The notes under the pieces are model-generated. The model made no database searches. It was not told the origin of the DNA and saw only the letters and a list, made by a program, of their open reading frames with translations. From Triglochin maritima (Eukaryota > Streptophyta > Magnoliopsida > Alismatales > Juncaginaceae), in assembly GCA_963682175.1 (NCBI GenBank), contig OY821772.1:55016925-55080924 (forward strand): DNA of 64,000 nucleotides. The letters run 5' to 3'. This document shows, piece after piece, positions 19,640-31,157 of the stretch. A program made the translations under genes and the position numbers. Position 1 is the first letter of the stretch, and the number at the start of each line of letters is the position of its first letter.

Positions 19640-20938
19640 AGTTCTCCTCTTCCTCATTTGATGCAGTAGATGAGCCAATAGACCAAGTAATCGAAGCAGT
19701 TGTTGAATACCTCTCCTTTTATCTCCATACACAACATCCACGTAAGACGAGGACCCGAACTTCTAACCTGGACAAAGATCAGACGGTTTGTTATAATCGT
19801 CTAATTGCATATTATTTTACTGACAGTCCTGTGTATGGTGATCGTATTTTCAGAAGACGGTTTCGAAGGCGGAAGAATGTCTTCCTTCGAATTGTAAACA
19901 CACTCGAGGCTACCAAGGTCTTCTTCTATCAACGACCAGATGTTGTGGGTTGACTTAGCATATCAGGTATCCAGAAATGTACTGCAGCGCTGCGGATGTT
20001 AGCATATGGCGTAGCGACAGATGAGGTTGACAAATACTTACATCTCAGCGAAGCAACAACAAGAACGTCCCTCCAAAAATTCATTGAAGGTGTCATCAAC
20101 AATTTTGGTGGTGAATATCTACGAATGCCTAATCCAACGGACGTTACAAGATTGCTCCAGGTTGGTGAACTACGAGGGTTTGTAGGCATGATGGGCAGCT
20201 TTGATTGTATGCATTGGGAATGGAAGAATTGTCCAGCTATTTGGAAAGGGCAATATCAAGACCGTAGCGGAAATACAACACTCATTCTGGAAGTTGTTGC
20301 ATCTTACGACCTATGGATTCGATATTCATTTTTTGGGACACCAGGATCGTGTAAGATTCTCAATGTCCTCCAACGATCTCCAATTTTTGATGACATTATG
20401 GAGGGACGTGCACCACCTGTTAGATATGAAGTGAATGACAACTTGTATGATATGAGTTACTATCTCACAGAAGGCATTTATCCAAAATGGACAACATTTA
20501 TGCAATCCATCATTCTTCCTCATACACCAAAAGATAGACTGTTCGCCCAATTTTAGGAAGCAGCAAGGAAAGATGTGGAATGCACATTTGGAGTACTTCA
20601 GGCAAGATTCGCCATCGTGAAAAGGCTCTTGCTAACATGGAGTCCAGAGATTCTCGGTAAAATTATGATTGCATGCATAATATTACACAACATGATTGTG
20701 GAGAACGAGCGTGACTCTTACGAACCTGGTGGATGTAAACAAATTTCTCAATGATTGACCTCAAAACACCGTCGAAAGCTCAAACGAGTCAGGTCTTTCG
20801 TATTCCACTGATCGTATTGTAGATATTAACAGATATTTTCGTAACAGAGATCGGGTTCGAGACACCCGGAAACATATGGCGTTGCGAGCCGATTTGATCG
20901 AAAATATATGGCAACGCTTTGGAAGGATTACAAGTTAA
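19640..20938 (+). pseudogene. PIF/Harbinger transposase (HARBI1-like) pseudogene
   Basis: Decayed DDE nuclease of the plant HARBI1/ALP1-like family. One frame reads from about 19660 (DEPIDQVIEAVVEYL) to 20752. A TGA lies after RPDVVG near 19951 and a TAG at 20554-20556 before EAARKDVECTFGVLQARF. A frame change after 20752 leads to the usual C-terminal IENIWQRFGRI ending at 20938. The catalytic regions are visible: GSFDCMHWEWKNCP keeps the first aspartate. In YYLTEGIYPKW a glutamate stands where this family normally has aspartate. RKDVECTFG keeps the final glutamate. The enzyme would have cut and pasted its transposon at TTA sites. Not functional. Confidence 0.8.
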
Positions 20939-21288
20939 TTTTGTTTGTAATATGTATTGTAATAAATTAATTTAAAATTGTCTTAGTATGTAATTGTCGA
21001 ATTTTAATTAAATCTAAATTTTCCAAATTATTTGGTAGTTAGCGTAATTTAATTAGATTAAGTTACTGTAGAAATAATTTATTTAGTAGTAGTTGTGTAA
21101 TTTTTTGATGGAATAGAAAATTAGGTAAAAAATGATGAGAAAGAGTGTTGAAAGTGGAGTTGGGGTTAATGAGTGATAAACGGATTGGGTTGGGTGGTGA
21201 GTTGTATAGTATTTTTGCTGACATGGCGGAGAGAGAAACTGTATTGAAGGGGGGGGGGGAGATTTTGGGTTGGGGTTGTTAGATGCTC
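20939..21288 (+). mobile_element. 3' end of the PIF/Harbinger element
   Basis: Non-coding tail ending in GTTGTTAGATGCTC (21275-21288) followed by TTA (21289-21291). The inverse, GAGCATCTAACAAC, is a typical PIF/Harbinger terminal repeat, and TTA is the family's 3-bp target. A G run (21249-21259) lies just inside. The matching left terminus was not found upstream of the transposase, so the 5' end is missing or diverged. Confidence 0.65.
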
Positions 21289-21679
21289 TTATGGTTTTGA
21301 TTCTACATGTAGCTCTGGCTAATTAGACATCAACATATAGTGATAATTTTGAAAAGTAGAATTATATCTTTATTTAGGGTTTTGAAGTTGTATTTATACA
21401 ATTGGATACTAGAGAATACCGTTGCTCTTTTCATATACATTATTTCCTTGATTTCCTTGATTTCCTTGATTGGATAACGAGATTGGGAGAATCGTCTTTA
21501 TGAGTATGTTTCTGGTATGTTTCTTCAACGTCTCTTTCTTTCCATATTTCAACATTCCCCCTCAAGTTGACTCCGGAAGTTGTTGAAGGAGCCTAACTTG
21601 TGAAGAATGTGTTGGAAGTGTTTCTGATCGAGTGCTTTGGTGAAGATGTCTGTTAGTTGATCATTACTCTGAACGTAGG

Positions 21680-22906
21680 GGACTTCGATTTATTTAGTTA
21701 GTGTCTTCTCACGAATGAAATGACAATCCACTTCATTGTGTTTGGTTCGTTCGTGAAAAACAGGATTGGATTCTGATTGCTTATATTCATGTCTTTGAGA
21801 TGTTGTTTGAGCCAAATTAGCTCACTTGTTGTGGAGACCATTGCACGGTATTCTGCTTCGGCGCTTGATCTAGCCACCACATTCTGTTTCTTGCTTCTCC
21901 AAGTGACTAAGTTTCAACAAACGAAAGTGCAAAATCCAGTAGTGGATTTCCGATCGTGGCTACCTGCCCAATCTGCATCAGAGTAACCAACAATTGTATT
22001 AGAGTTGTTTTTCTTCATCCAGAGACCTTGGCCCGGGGTTTTCTTAAGATAATGCAGGATTCGGTCCACAATCTCTAGATGACCTTTGAAGTATGGAACA
22101 ATTTTGAAAAAGGGCACATCACGAGAAATATAGAATTTACAATTAATGGGGTCATAACATTTGTACCCTTTTTTTCTAACAGAATATCGTAAAAAATACA
22201 TTTGATGGAATTGTGATCAAGCTTGTCCATGCACTTCCTGTGAACAAAACAAGTACAACAAAAAATCCGAAGGTGGTTAAGGCACATTTTTTTCCATATA
22301 AAATCTCTAAGGGTTGCTTCTTTTGAATTGTCGGGCTAGGCAAGCGATTTATAAGGTAAGTGGCAGTTAAAATAGCATCAGACCAAAAATATTTTGGAAT
22401 GATATTTTGAAAAAGTAAGGATCGAGTAACATTTAACATATGACGATTTTTCTGTTCGGAAACACCATTTTGTGCAGGAGTGTTTATGCATGTGGTTTGG
22501 TGGAAAATCCATTTTTGTTTCAAAAATTTTGAAAATTGTTAGTAGTATACTCGGATCCATTATCAGATCTAAGTATTCTAATTTTAGAATCAAACAAAAT
22601 TTCAACAAAGGCAACAAATTCATAAAATACCAAAAAAGCATCAGACTTAGCTTTCAATAAATATATCCAGGTTGTACGAGAGAAATCATCAATAAATGAA
22701 ATAAAATAATTGAATCCATTATAGGATTCTAAAGGGGCGGGTCCCCAAATGTCTGAGTGAATCAATTCGAGAGCGCGACCTGTCTTATTTTCAGAAGCAT
22801 AAAAAGGGAGTCTGGTTTGTTTTGATAAACGACACACATCACAAGATAATTCATTTTTAAGAGACGGAAATAACTTTTGTAAAACCATATGAGACAGGTG
22901 CCCCAT
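21680..22906 (-). pseudogene. copia integrase joined to RNase H, RT deleted (element 2)
   Basis: On the minus strand from 22906: GAG-pre-integrase (MGHLSHMVLQKLFPSL), integrase core with HSDIWGPAPLESYNGF, RSDNGSEYT and, after a frame change near 22520, NGVSEQKNRHML and FWSDAILTATYLINRLPSP. Beyond the integrase C-terminus (YDPINCKFYISRDVPF, near 22130) the sequence passes directly to the RNase H region (ILHYLKKTPGQGLW, YSDADWAGSHDRKSTTGF, then RSSAEAEYRAM near 21830-21880). The reverse transcriptase core, including the YVDD box, is absent. Confidence 0.8.
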
Positions 22907-23067
22907 TCTTTTGTGTCAGGTATCGTGATTAGGAACATTAACTAGCATTCCCTTTATTTGATTTTTGAACACATAAAGTCCTTTGCCGAGTTTTCCTCTA
23001 CCAATCGTCTTCCTTGTGGTACGATCCTGAAATATTACATCAAAAGTAGTAAATGTAATATTGTAAT

Positions 23068-23920
23068 TTAATTTTTTGTAAGCCTCGCAGCCGACAAAAG
23101 ATTAGAATCAAAATTAGGTACGTACAAGACATTTTCAGGCATTTGATTATCAAAGAATTGCATTTCTATTGTACCCTTAATTTGTGTTTTGTTTCCATTA
23201 GCGACTGTGACAAATTTATTTAGAAAATGTATTGTTTTTATTTTATTTATCATGGAGGAATTTCCTGTCATGTGATCAGTCGCACCGGAATCTATAATCC
23301 AACTAGAGTTATGAGAATTATTTACTAAATATGCTTTGTAATTATCTAAGATGGAATTTATACCTGATATATTACCCTTTCTTGGGGTATTGGACTGCAG
23401 CAAAAAAGAAATGAAGTGAGCCAGAAGTGCACCAAGTTGGGTTGGGTCAACTCCCATGCTTGCGGATCCGGGCCCAGATTGTTGAAGAGGTGGACCATCG
23501 GATGTCGGATTTGGGCTTGCGTAATCGGATGCTCCATTTCTTGCCGTATAAAAGCTCCGTTGATCTGCTACCGACCCGATATGCACCCATTTGTTTCCTT
23601 CCACCCGAAAGCTAGTGTTTCCTTCGTATCCGCCGCCGCCTCTCCCTGTGGGGTTTGCCTGGCTGCCGCTCCTCCCATCCCCCCTACTTTCCGAGTTGTC
23701 CTTGGATGGCCGGAGGTGTGGGTAGAGGAAGTAGCAAGTGGATCTGTTGTGTTCCTGTTTTTTTATAGTTATCGCAATATTCTTGACTTTTATTTCCATA
23801 TTTTGTTTTACCTTTGTCGCGATGGTTTATGTTGGTTTTTGCGGCGACGAATGCCTGATTTTCTTGGTTTTCCGGCTGAGCGGGTTTGGTTTTCCGGAGG
23901 GTTTCCTCATGGTTAACCAT
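23068..23920 (-). pseudogene. copia gag C-terminus and protease (element 2)
   Basis: The frame 23068-23799 on the minus strand holds the gag end (YFLYPHLRPSKDN), a Gly/Pro/Ser-rich linker and the aspartic protease motif WIIDSGATDHMTG with ENVLYVPNFDSNLLS downstream. The frame 23684-23920 holds the preceding gag part (MVNHEETLRK). The two overlap in different frames, showing a frameshift near the zinc-knuckle region, where no clean CCHC box survives. Confidence 0.75.
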
Positions 23921-23932
23921 CGCAATGATGGT

Positions 23933-25542
23933 TGATTGACATCATTTCATGCTTATATTTGTATCTTATAACCATTATCTTACACCTAAGCAATGCTACG
24001 TGACGAGTTTTATGTTTAAATTTAAGAAATAAAGAGGTTTGAAGAGAAGAGCCATGAAAGGACCCAAAAGCAGGAAAAAAGACTTCATTGTGAGACCTGG
24101 GGACTGAGATGCAAGGGAGAAGGAACTGAACGTAAGACCGAAGGACCTAAGAACAAAACAGAAAACTCCACACCATCATGGGGAGTATTTTGGCAATTCG
24201 ATTCGGGTCGGAACTCCAATAAACTGAGTAGATGCATCCAAGACCAAAAAATACTTCAACCAAAGCCCAACACGAAATGCAAATGGATCTGGAGCTTATA
24301 GGCCGCCAATTGGCGGTCCAGATAGCTCTGGATCCGCTAAGATTTGTGGAGCAAGTGTATTTGTGTATGCTTAGTATATTTTTGGTATTTGTTTATTCCC
24401 ACATCGGGGGATTGTCCCGGATTAGCTTTTTCCATGCCTATAAATAGAACTCTTCACCTTCCATTGTAATTACCGATTGCTTGGTGGCATTCTCTCTACT
24501 AAGGAGTGAGCCTTGAAGCAAAATCTCAAGGTGGAGAAGAATGCTACCTTCAATGTGAGTCATTGTTAATAAAATAATTGTTCTAGTTTCTTTTAATCTT
24601 GTCTTTTAATTTGTGCATGCTTGTTTAGTCTTTCCTTTCCTTTTAAGCTTCTTTAATGCTCCTTTCTTGCTTAGTTAAATTTCCTTTCAGTATAATGTTT
24701 CATTTTGTTAATGAGTAGTGAGTAGTTAGTATTTATTGCTTGCTTAGTGTAGTTTCATTTCAGTATTATGCTTCATTCTGTTAATATAGTTAGTGTAATG
24801 AGTAGTGAGTAGTTTCATCCCCATTTCGGGGTGGAGAAATATGTGATATGATCATGTAGTGTATTAAGTGTGTGTTATCTTAATCCCTTGAGCTTTATAT
24901 GATTTACATAACTATCTAATGGGTTTTCGCTCTTATCTTTGATATGCTAATGCTCTTGAATGAAGCTTAACTTATGCTTTGATTAGTGGACCTATTTTAT
25001 GGGGAATGATAAGGTTAGGATATGGATGTAATTAATATTGGAAACACAATTTGTAGTGTATGTACTCTTGTTGCTTTTACCTTAGTTAATGTCTTGTATG
25101 TTTTAATGATATTGAGTTATCTTAATTCATGTGGAGGCATAGTAGGGTCTAGTCTTTATACATGAGTTCATTTAGCTTCATTCCAATTATTGTCTTGTAT
25201 GTTTTAATGATGTAGTCTTATCTTAATTCATGTGGAGGCAAAGTTGGATGTAGTTTTATGATTTCATGCACTACATGTTGTGAGGAGCTTAATTGAACAC
25301 ACACACACACATCTTTATATTCATATTATTTCTCTACCCCCTATGGGGTTTAGTTTTTATTGCTTATCTTTCATTTCCTCTTGCATTCTAGTGTAATTTA
25401 GTGTAATCAATTTTCTCTCCTTTCTTTACACCTCGCCTTCGAACAAACCAAAAGTCGACACACCACCCTGTGGATTGACCTGTATTTGCCACCGCTTCAA
25501 TGCAGTCGTGCACTTGCGGTTTAATATAAAACGAATCAATCA
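23933..25542 (+). mobile_element. Solo LTR, gypsy-like family 2, copy B (1,610 bp)
   Basis: Starts TGATTGACATC and ends GAATCAATCA. It is flanked by the perfect 5-bp duplication ATGGT (23928-23932 and 25543-25547) and lies in the gag gene of copia element 2. Deleting it with one duplication restores the gag frame (LPSFFTIIAMVNHEE on the minus strand), so it inserted while that frame was intact. Same family as 17654-19060 and 36272-37821. No internal sequence remains. Read in LTR sense (+ here). Confidence 0.9.
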
Positions 25543-25547
25543 ATGGT

Positions 25548-25919
25548 AAAGAAGCTGGGTAGTTTCGGCGACATAAGGATGCTGGAACGGAGTGCTTCGT
25601 AGCTCGAGTCCAGTCCAACAAGAAATGTGTAGTTGCGATCTTGTTCGGTTCGGGCTTGTATGGTTTTTGAATCGGTTGTCAGTGGCTCGTAGGTGGCGAG
25701 TTCGTCCCATGTTTTCTTTAGCATGCCGAGATATTCGGTCACGTTTTTCTGCCCTTGCTTGATCTGCGAGAGGTCTTGTTTTAGTTTGAAAATATGAGCA
25801 AAATTTTGTTGCTTACCATAGTGTTCATGGACGGAGTCCCATAATTCTTTTGTGTTGTTTTTGTACATGATGATCTCCGCTATTTGGCTTTGCATCGACT
25901 GGAGGACCCAAGAAATCAC
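25548..25919 (-). pseudogene. copia gag N-terminal part (element 2)
   Basis: Minus-strand frame typical of the copia gag polyprotein: KELWDSVHEHYGKQQNF, HIFKLKQDLSQIKQGQ, then WDELATYEPLTTD and FLVGLDSSYEALRSSILM, ending at LPSF where the solo LTR interrupts. The ATG at 25919 is internal; open sequence resembling gag continues toward 26236 in a broken frame. Close in sequence to the gag of element 1 (13.9-14.4 kb). Confidence 0.75.
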
Positions 25920-26461
25920 GAGGTGGTCAGCATTCTGCCATTCCTCTTGTTTGGCTTTGGATCCTTGGTCAGTGGGTCTTGCGGTTTTCCCTGTGAGGTG
26001 GCCTAGCTTCCCCTTGCCACTGAGGGACAGGGAGATGGCCCGCGCCTAAGAGAGAAAGTTGGTCCCATTGAGAGGTTGTGTGGTGAGGCGCTCATAGTCG
26101 CCATCGCCGTCCATCATTGCTAGGAGTGGAGGGCGACATAGGTCGCAACCGCCTGGTTGTCCCGGCCGATGATAAGCTCTGGGGAGCTTCTGAGGAGGAG
26201 GTGGGTTTGGGTGGTTTTTTTTGGATTTTGTTTTTCTCAGAACGCACGCTCTGATACCATGATAATTTTGAATAGTAGAATTATATCTTTATTTAGGGTT
26301 TTGAAGTTGTATTTATACAATTGGATACTAGAGAATACCGTTTCTCTTTCTATATACATTATTTCCTTGATTGGATAACGAGATTGGGAGAATCATCTTG
26401 ATAGAGTATGTTTCTGGTATGTTTCTTCAACGTCTCTTTCTTTCCATATTTCAACATATAG

Positions 26462-27013
26462 CTGTCTTTTCTTTGAACAAGTTGGATTTTTTTTCTTATT
26501 ATTTGATTTCATCGTATCAACCATGTCATGTTTAGGTCTTAGTTTAGGGTACGTAATCTGTATAGTTTTTAAGAAAATCGGTTTCTAGAGAAATGAGTTG
26601 GCCTTATGAAATCAACACTAATGCTATTTTTAATTAAGTCAGTGAAGTTTATAGCTGGGCAACAACATGACGCTTCCCAAATCAAGGAGGCACTCTATCA
26701 ATTAGTAGTTTGCCTTTCTCACTTTAATTTGATAATTCAATATTTAAAATTCTTTAACGAACATGAATTCCACGTCTTGGAAATATTTTATATATTTTCA
26801 GTTAAATGGAACAACCTAAGAACTTGGAAAAAATAAATTTATTCTTTAAAGAATGAAATAATTTGCATGGGATGATAGGAATATATACCTGCCCTACTGC
26901 GGCTTCTTACACTCGGTCCATCTCAAATCTCTAATTTAAACTCCCCAAGTTCGAATCCAGGAGACAAAATGATCTCTCTTCCCATTACCTAAATTAAGGA
27001 GTGATTGTAGGTG
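26462..27013. other. Intergenic segment between copia elements 2 and 3
   Basis: AT-rich, without a recognised gene. A stretch at 26890-26990 contains AGTTCGAATCC (around 26950-26960), similar to a polymerase III B box, and might be a tRNA-related SINE remnant. No matching A box or tail could be fixed. Confidence 0.35.
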
Positions 27014-27018
27014 TCACT

Positions 27019-27625
27019 TGAAGGAGGTGTTCATTAATCAAGGTGGCAATGAATAAATAGTTGGAAGGAATTTAATCCGATTATATTAGGGGTTGTAACG
27101 TTTAGCTAGAGACCAATTACGATCTACGTGTCAACCGTTGCACGTGTTACTATTACAATCGGGTCTTATAAAGGGTTACATACATTGATCCAATGGACTA
27201 AACACATTGATGGCGAAAGGGACTCATTAAGCTAACTTACCTAATGAGATTAAGGTTAGCTTTGGAGAGACTTATAAATAAGAGGAGAAAATGATGCAAA
27301 CCAAGTTTTTCCCTCCTAACCCTAGTTGTCACCTCCTTTTAGTCGTCCTCTCTCTCCACCAAGGAAGAAAGTTATTCTTCCACTTCTCTCGTTCTAGCTA
27401 ACGTGTTGGTGGAGTTTAGTCTGTGGTTTGTGTGTCTCGAGTAGATGAATCACATTTGGGATTCTCTGCACCTCCTCCGTGAGAAAAGAAAGACACGCAT
27501 CAAAGGTATAAATCGTTGTACGTTAGTTTTCCTCACTATTATCATGTACATGGATCTTGGGTGGTTGATGGATTTAGAAATCGTTTCTATGTTATTTTTT
27601 TATTGTATTTAATCATAACCCAACA
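27019..27625 (+). repeat. 5' LTR of copia element 3
   Basis: A 607-bp LTR with TG...CA ends. A plausible promoter TATA (ACTTATAAATAAGAGG) lies near 27269-27284. The 3' partner is 35224-35626 plus 38194-38408. Confidence 0.85.
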
Positions 27626-28654
27626 GTGGTACCAGAGTCAAGTGCATGTGGTTCTAATGGTTAGACCGAATAAAAGAAAAGAAAATTATTATTTTTTGAT
27701 GTGTTGGTTTTGATAAAGGGTTTTAAACATGATCGGAAAAAAATGTTTTTTCTTCCTTAAACATTCATGTGATTAAAAGCTTGTTTTGATGCATGTTACG
27801 TGATGGACTGAAATTTTCAGAAATTGTTTTCTTTTGTTTTAAAGCATGTTACGTGATGGACCAAAATTTTCTGAAATTGTTTTGATGGACTCAAATTTTC
27901 AGAAATTGTTTCATTTTGTTTTGATGCATGTTACATAAACATATAAATGAGTTTATTGGATTAATCAAAGATCTAGAAGCATAAGATATGTTTCTAGATT
28001 GATTATGATTAAAAAAATTATGATTTTGTCACTCAAAATAACTAAGTCCTAATTTCCGTCCCATATTTTCAATATGATAATGTTGATTAACATGTTGATA
28101 AATTGATATTATTAAATATTCAGATTTTATAGGACCTTAACAGTTGAACAAAAGTTGTTTAAATGTTCATGCATATTATGAACAATTGTTGTTTTAAGTA
28201 CATGCATGATTTTAGGGTTAATATGTGATTAGATCATGTATTCTTTTGAGTGTGAGTTAAGAATTTTATTTCCAATTTTCGGATTGGGCTTGGAGCTCAA
28301 TAAATTTTCTGGTAATATGCATGTTTATGGTAATTTAAACATATATGTTTGATAAATTAGATTTACCATATATGATGCAACCTTGATTACTTTGATTTAT
28401 GGAAATGTGCATGTGTTATGGTAATTTAAACATATATGTTTGCTAAATTAGATTACCATATATGATGCAACCTTGATTACTTTGATTTATGGTCATATGC
28501 ATATTTTGATTTATTTAATTAAAACACATAAAAGGTTGATTGACTAATTTAAATGGATGATTTAATTATTTTAAATAAGATTTATTGATTTGATTAAAAA
28601 ATGCATTCACTTAGTTGTAAATGTATGATATTATGCATGGTGATATGTGATATT

Positions 28655-30121
28655 TGTTGGTTTTTTGGCCTTAATCTATGTTTTGATGATTCAATCAACA
28701 TAATCTTAATTAAAATCAATATAGTGTAGCACACATATTGCATAACATATATATTATATTGTGTTAACTTGTACATGTTATCAAGACTCAATGAAGAAAG
28801 GAAATCAAGTCAAGACATGTAATAAAACTCATTTGAAGACATGTAATCTTGATTTATTTTGAGTTTTAGGAAAGTGTACTTGAGCATACTTAAGCTAAAA
28901 CTAATCAAACACACATTAGGTTCCTTATAAAAGTCACAAACAAAATATCACTACATTTGAACTTCAATAGGTCATCCAAACTTAGACCGGAATTCACTAA
29001 ACTAGCTGCCAAAGCCATTTCGATCGACTGAACTGCCTTCGGTCGATCGTCTGTTTCCTTTAGCAAATAGTGAATTTTACTACCCGATCGGTCGACTGTT
29101 CAGACCTTTTCGGTCGACTGTCTACACGTGTCTTTTGACCGTTAGACTTATCGTATTATAACAACGATTGTATTCTCATTTTCATCCAAACCCCAAAAAT
29201 ACTAGTGCTCATCGGTCGACCGTGGACCTTGTTTCGATCGACCGAACCTTACGTTTTGACAAATCCGAAGTGCGTGGTAATTTTCGGTCGACCAACCCAA
29301 GCATTTTGGTCGATCGAATGTGAACTTTTTTGTCAACCCCATAGAGCCTGGAAGTTTTCGGTCGACCGAACCTACCTCGTTGTTCGACCATTGACTTAAG
29401 TGAACCTAAGTTATAGCCTAACCCGTTCAACCGTTCCCTGCTCGGTCAACCGCTCTTTGTTCTGAACTGCCTATCGGTCGACCGTTAGACTTCGGTCAAC
29501 CAAACTTGTCCTGAAATGTGTGCTGCAGTTTTCTGTTTTGTGTTTCTTACACAAACAACTTCTAATTTAATCCCAATGGCTATAACACCTTAGGAGCTTA
29601 TAAATAGATGTTACCAAGACACAATTAGACAACTCTTACACTTCAAATTGTCCAATACATCTAAGAGAAACTCCCAAGCTCCGAATTCCCCAATCCTACT
29701 CTCCAAGCTAAACTTCCACACTTTAGTTTCAAATCCCATCATACTCTAAGTGTGTTCAAGTTAGAGAGTGAGTGATCCACTCAAACATTGTCTGTAAAGA
29801 AGCAAGGACTTCAGTGAAAGCCCAAAGTGTCCCCTCTTGGGTTGTGAAAGGAAGAAATGAAGCTAGCGAGAGTTGTTCGTGGAGCTTGTGTTGTAAAAGG
29901 CTTAATCTCGGCCCGAAACAAGATTGATAGTGAAGACATAGGCGGTGCTCGAGGGAGATCGAGCGGAGCTTGCAAGAGAGGAAGTGGGCGGGAGACCGAA
30001 CCTCTATAAAAATCTTCTGGGTCATCTTGTGGTTTGCTGAATTTCTTGTCTATACTTGCTTATTTGTTTTAATTTCCGCTACATCTTTGATTAAGCAAGT
30101 AGAGGTTAATTAACCCTAACA
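28655..30121 (+). mobile_element. Candidate solo LTR with CGGTCGACCG array (1,467 bp)
   Basis: Starts TGTTGGTTTTTTGGCC and ends ACCCTAACA, classic LTR-type termini, inside the leader region of copia element 3. It contains a TATA-like TTATAAATAG near 29600 and the GGTCGACCG array at 29015-29500. No convincing 5-bp duplication was found (ATATT left, TTGAT right), so it may have a rearranged edge. The minus-strand open frame 29756-30025 is not recognised. Confidence 0.5.
29015..29500. repeat. Array of CGGTCGACCG palindromes (copy 2)
   Basis: About fifteen exact or variant copies (CGGTCGACTG, CGATCGACCG, CGGTCGACCG) in roughly 480 bp, like the arrays at 15845-16500 and 55868-56208, but in an LTR with different termini. 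Confidence 0.75.
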
Positions 30122-30129
30122 TTGATTAG

Positions 30130-31120
30130 ATAAATCCGACCATACATGATCCTAAAATATTATGCGTGGATGATATTATGCATGGATGAGTAATATTATG
30201 TGTGATATTATTTTGAATTCATGGTTATGTTTATAATATGTGATGTTATGAATGTATGGTTTGTGAGATGACTAGTATGGCCTAGTATATGATTTGCGTA
30301 TCGTTGCACATTATTTTGTAAATCCTAATTTATTATTTTATTTCTTTTATACGATGTGCGTATAGTGGTGCATTATTGTAATAGTAATTAGGATTTTGTT
30401 TGTCTTGTTAGCTTGATTGGAAAAAATCAAGGATGGAGATCCAAGGCGTTCAAGACGGTGTTCTTATGAAGACTAGTCTTTTAGGAGTAGGGGTCGTACT
30501 AGGATCACGATTTATTTTGCATGTTTTATGTATGTTGGATGTTTATGTTATGAGTTCACATTATAAACAAACATAATGAACATAAGTCCCTAAAAGAAAA
30601 TTGAGTTTACATGCCTTTCCAAATTGACGCCTGGGAAGCCCTTGAAAATTGGTGATGAGTTATGCCAAAGCAATGCGTCACCTTTTCTCTTGGGATAGCA
30701 CGGGTAAATTCAAATAAGGGGTTTAAATGTTTAATTTGGTTGATCTCAACAAAATCATCAAAAGAGTTGTGGATTTTGAGGCAAAGGAGTGAGAATTTTA
30801 ACATAAGATGTTACCTACCAACCAAGAGTTATAAAAGTTATAACTAGTAAAGGAGTTTAGTTACTTTGTTCACCTAGTCTTGAGGAAAGGCCAAAGTCCG
30901 CTCAATATTGCGTGAAATAGGGTCTTGGAATCACTAGTTCCACAAGGGACAAATTATAAATTGAGTAGTGTGTTTTAGATTAACTATTTAAATGTTTTGA
31001 GCTATTTATGACAAAAGTAATAAACTTCCAAAAAAATCAAATATAGATTAATGGTCGGAAATAGTAATATCGTTTAAATCTCTGTTCTATCCTTGAGAAG
31101 GACAAACTGAATGGAAATAA
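30130..31120. other. Leader/gag region of copia element 3, no gene recognised
   Basis: About 1 kb of AT-rich sequence between the LTR-like insertion and the protease. The pattern GATATTATGCATGGATGA near 30170 is matched left of the insertion at about 28627-28645, so the element carried local repeats here. No gag motif could be recognised; gag is either deleted or too decayed. Confidence 0.4.
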
Positions 31121-31157
31121 TTTCCTTGATTAGAAAAGGAATATTAGAATTGTTCCC

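Larger units (their letters stand above)
21341..26456 (-). mobile_element. Ty1/copia retrotransposon 2 (minus strand, internally deleted)
   Basis: A complete-ended copia element on the minus strand. LTRs are at 21341-21554 and 26260-26456 (TGATAATTTTG ... TTTCAACA on +), flanked by the perfect duplication TATAG (21336-21340 and 26457-26461). The primer-binding site TGGTATCAGAGC is read on the minus strand at 26259-26248, next to the 5' LTR. The polypurine tract TTGAGGGGGAA is at 21565-21555. Removing the nested 1,610-bp solo LTR leaves about 3.5 kb, short for a copia element, because most of the reverse transcriptase is deleted. It cannot move by itself. Confidence 0.9.
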
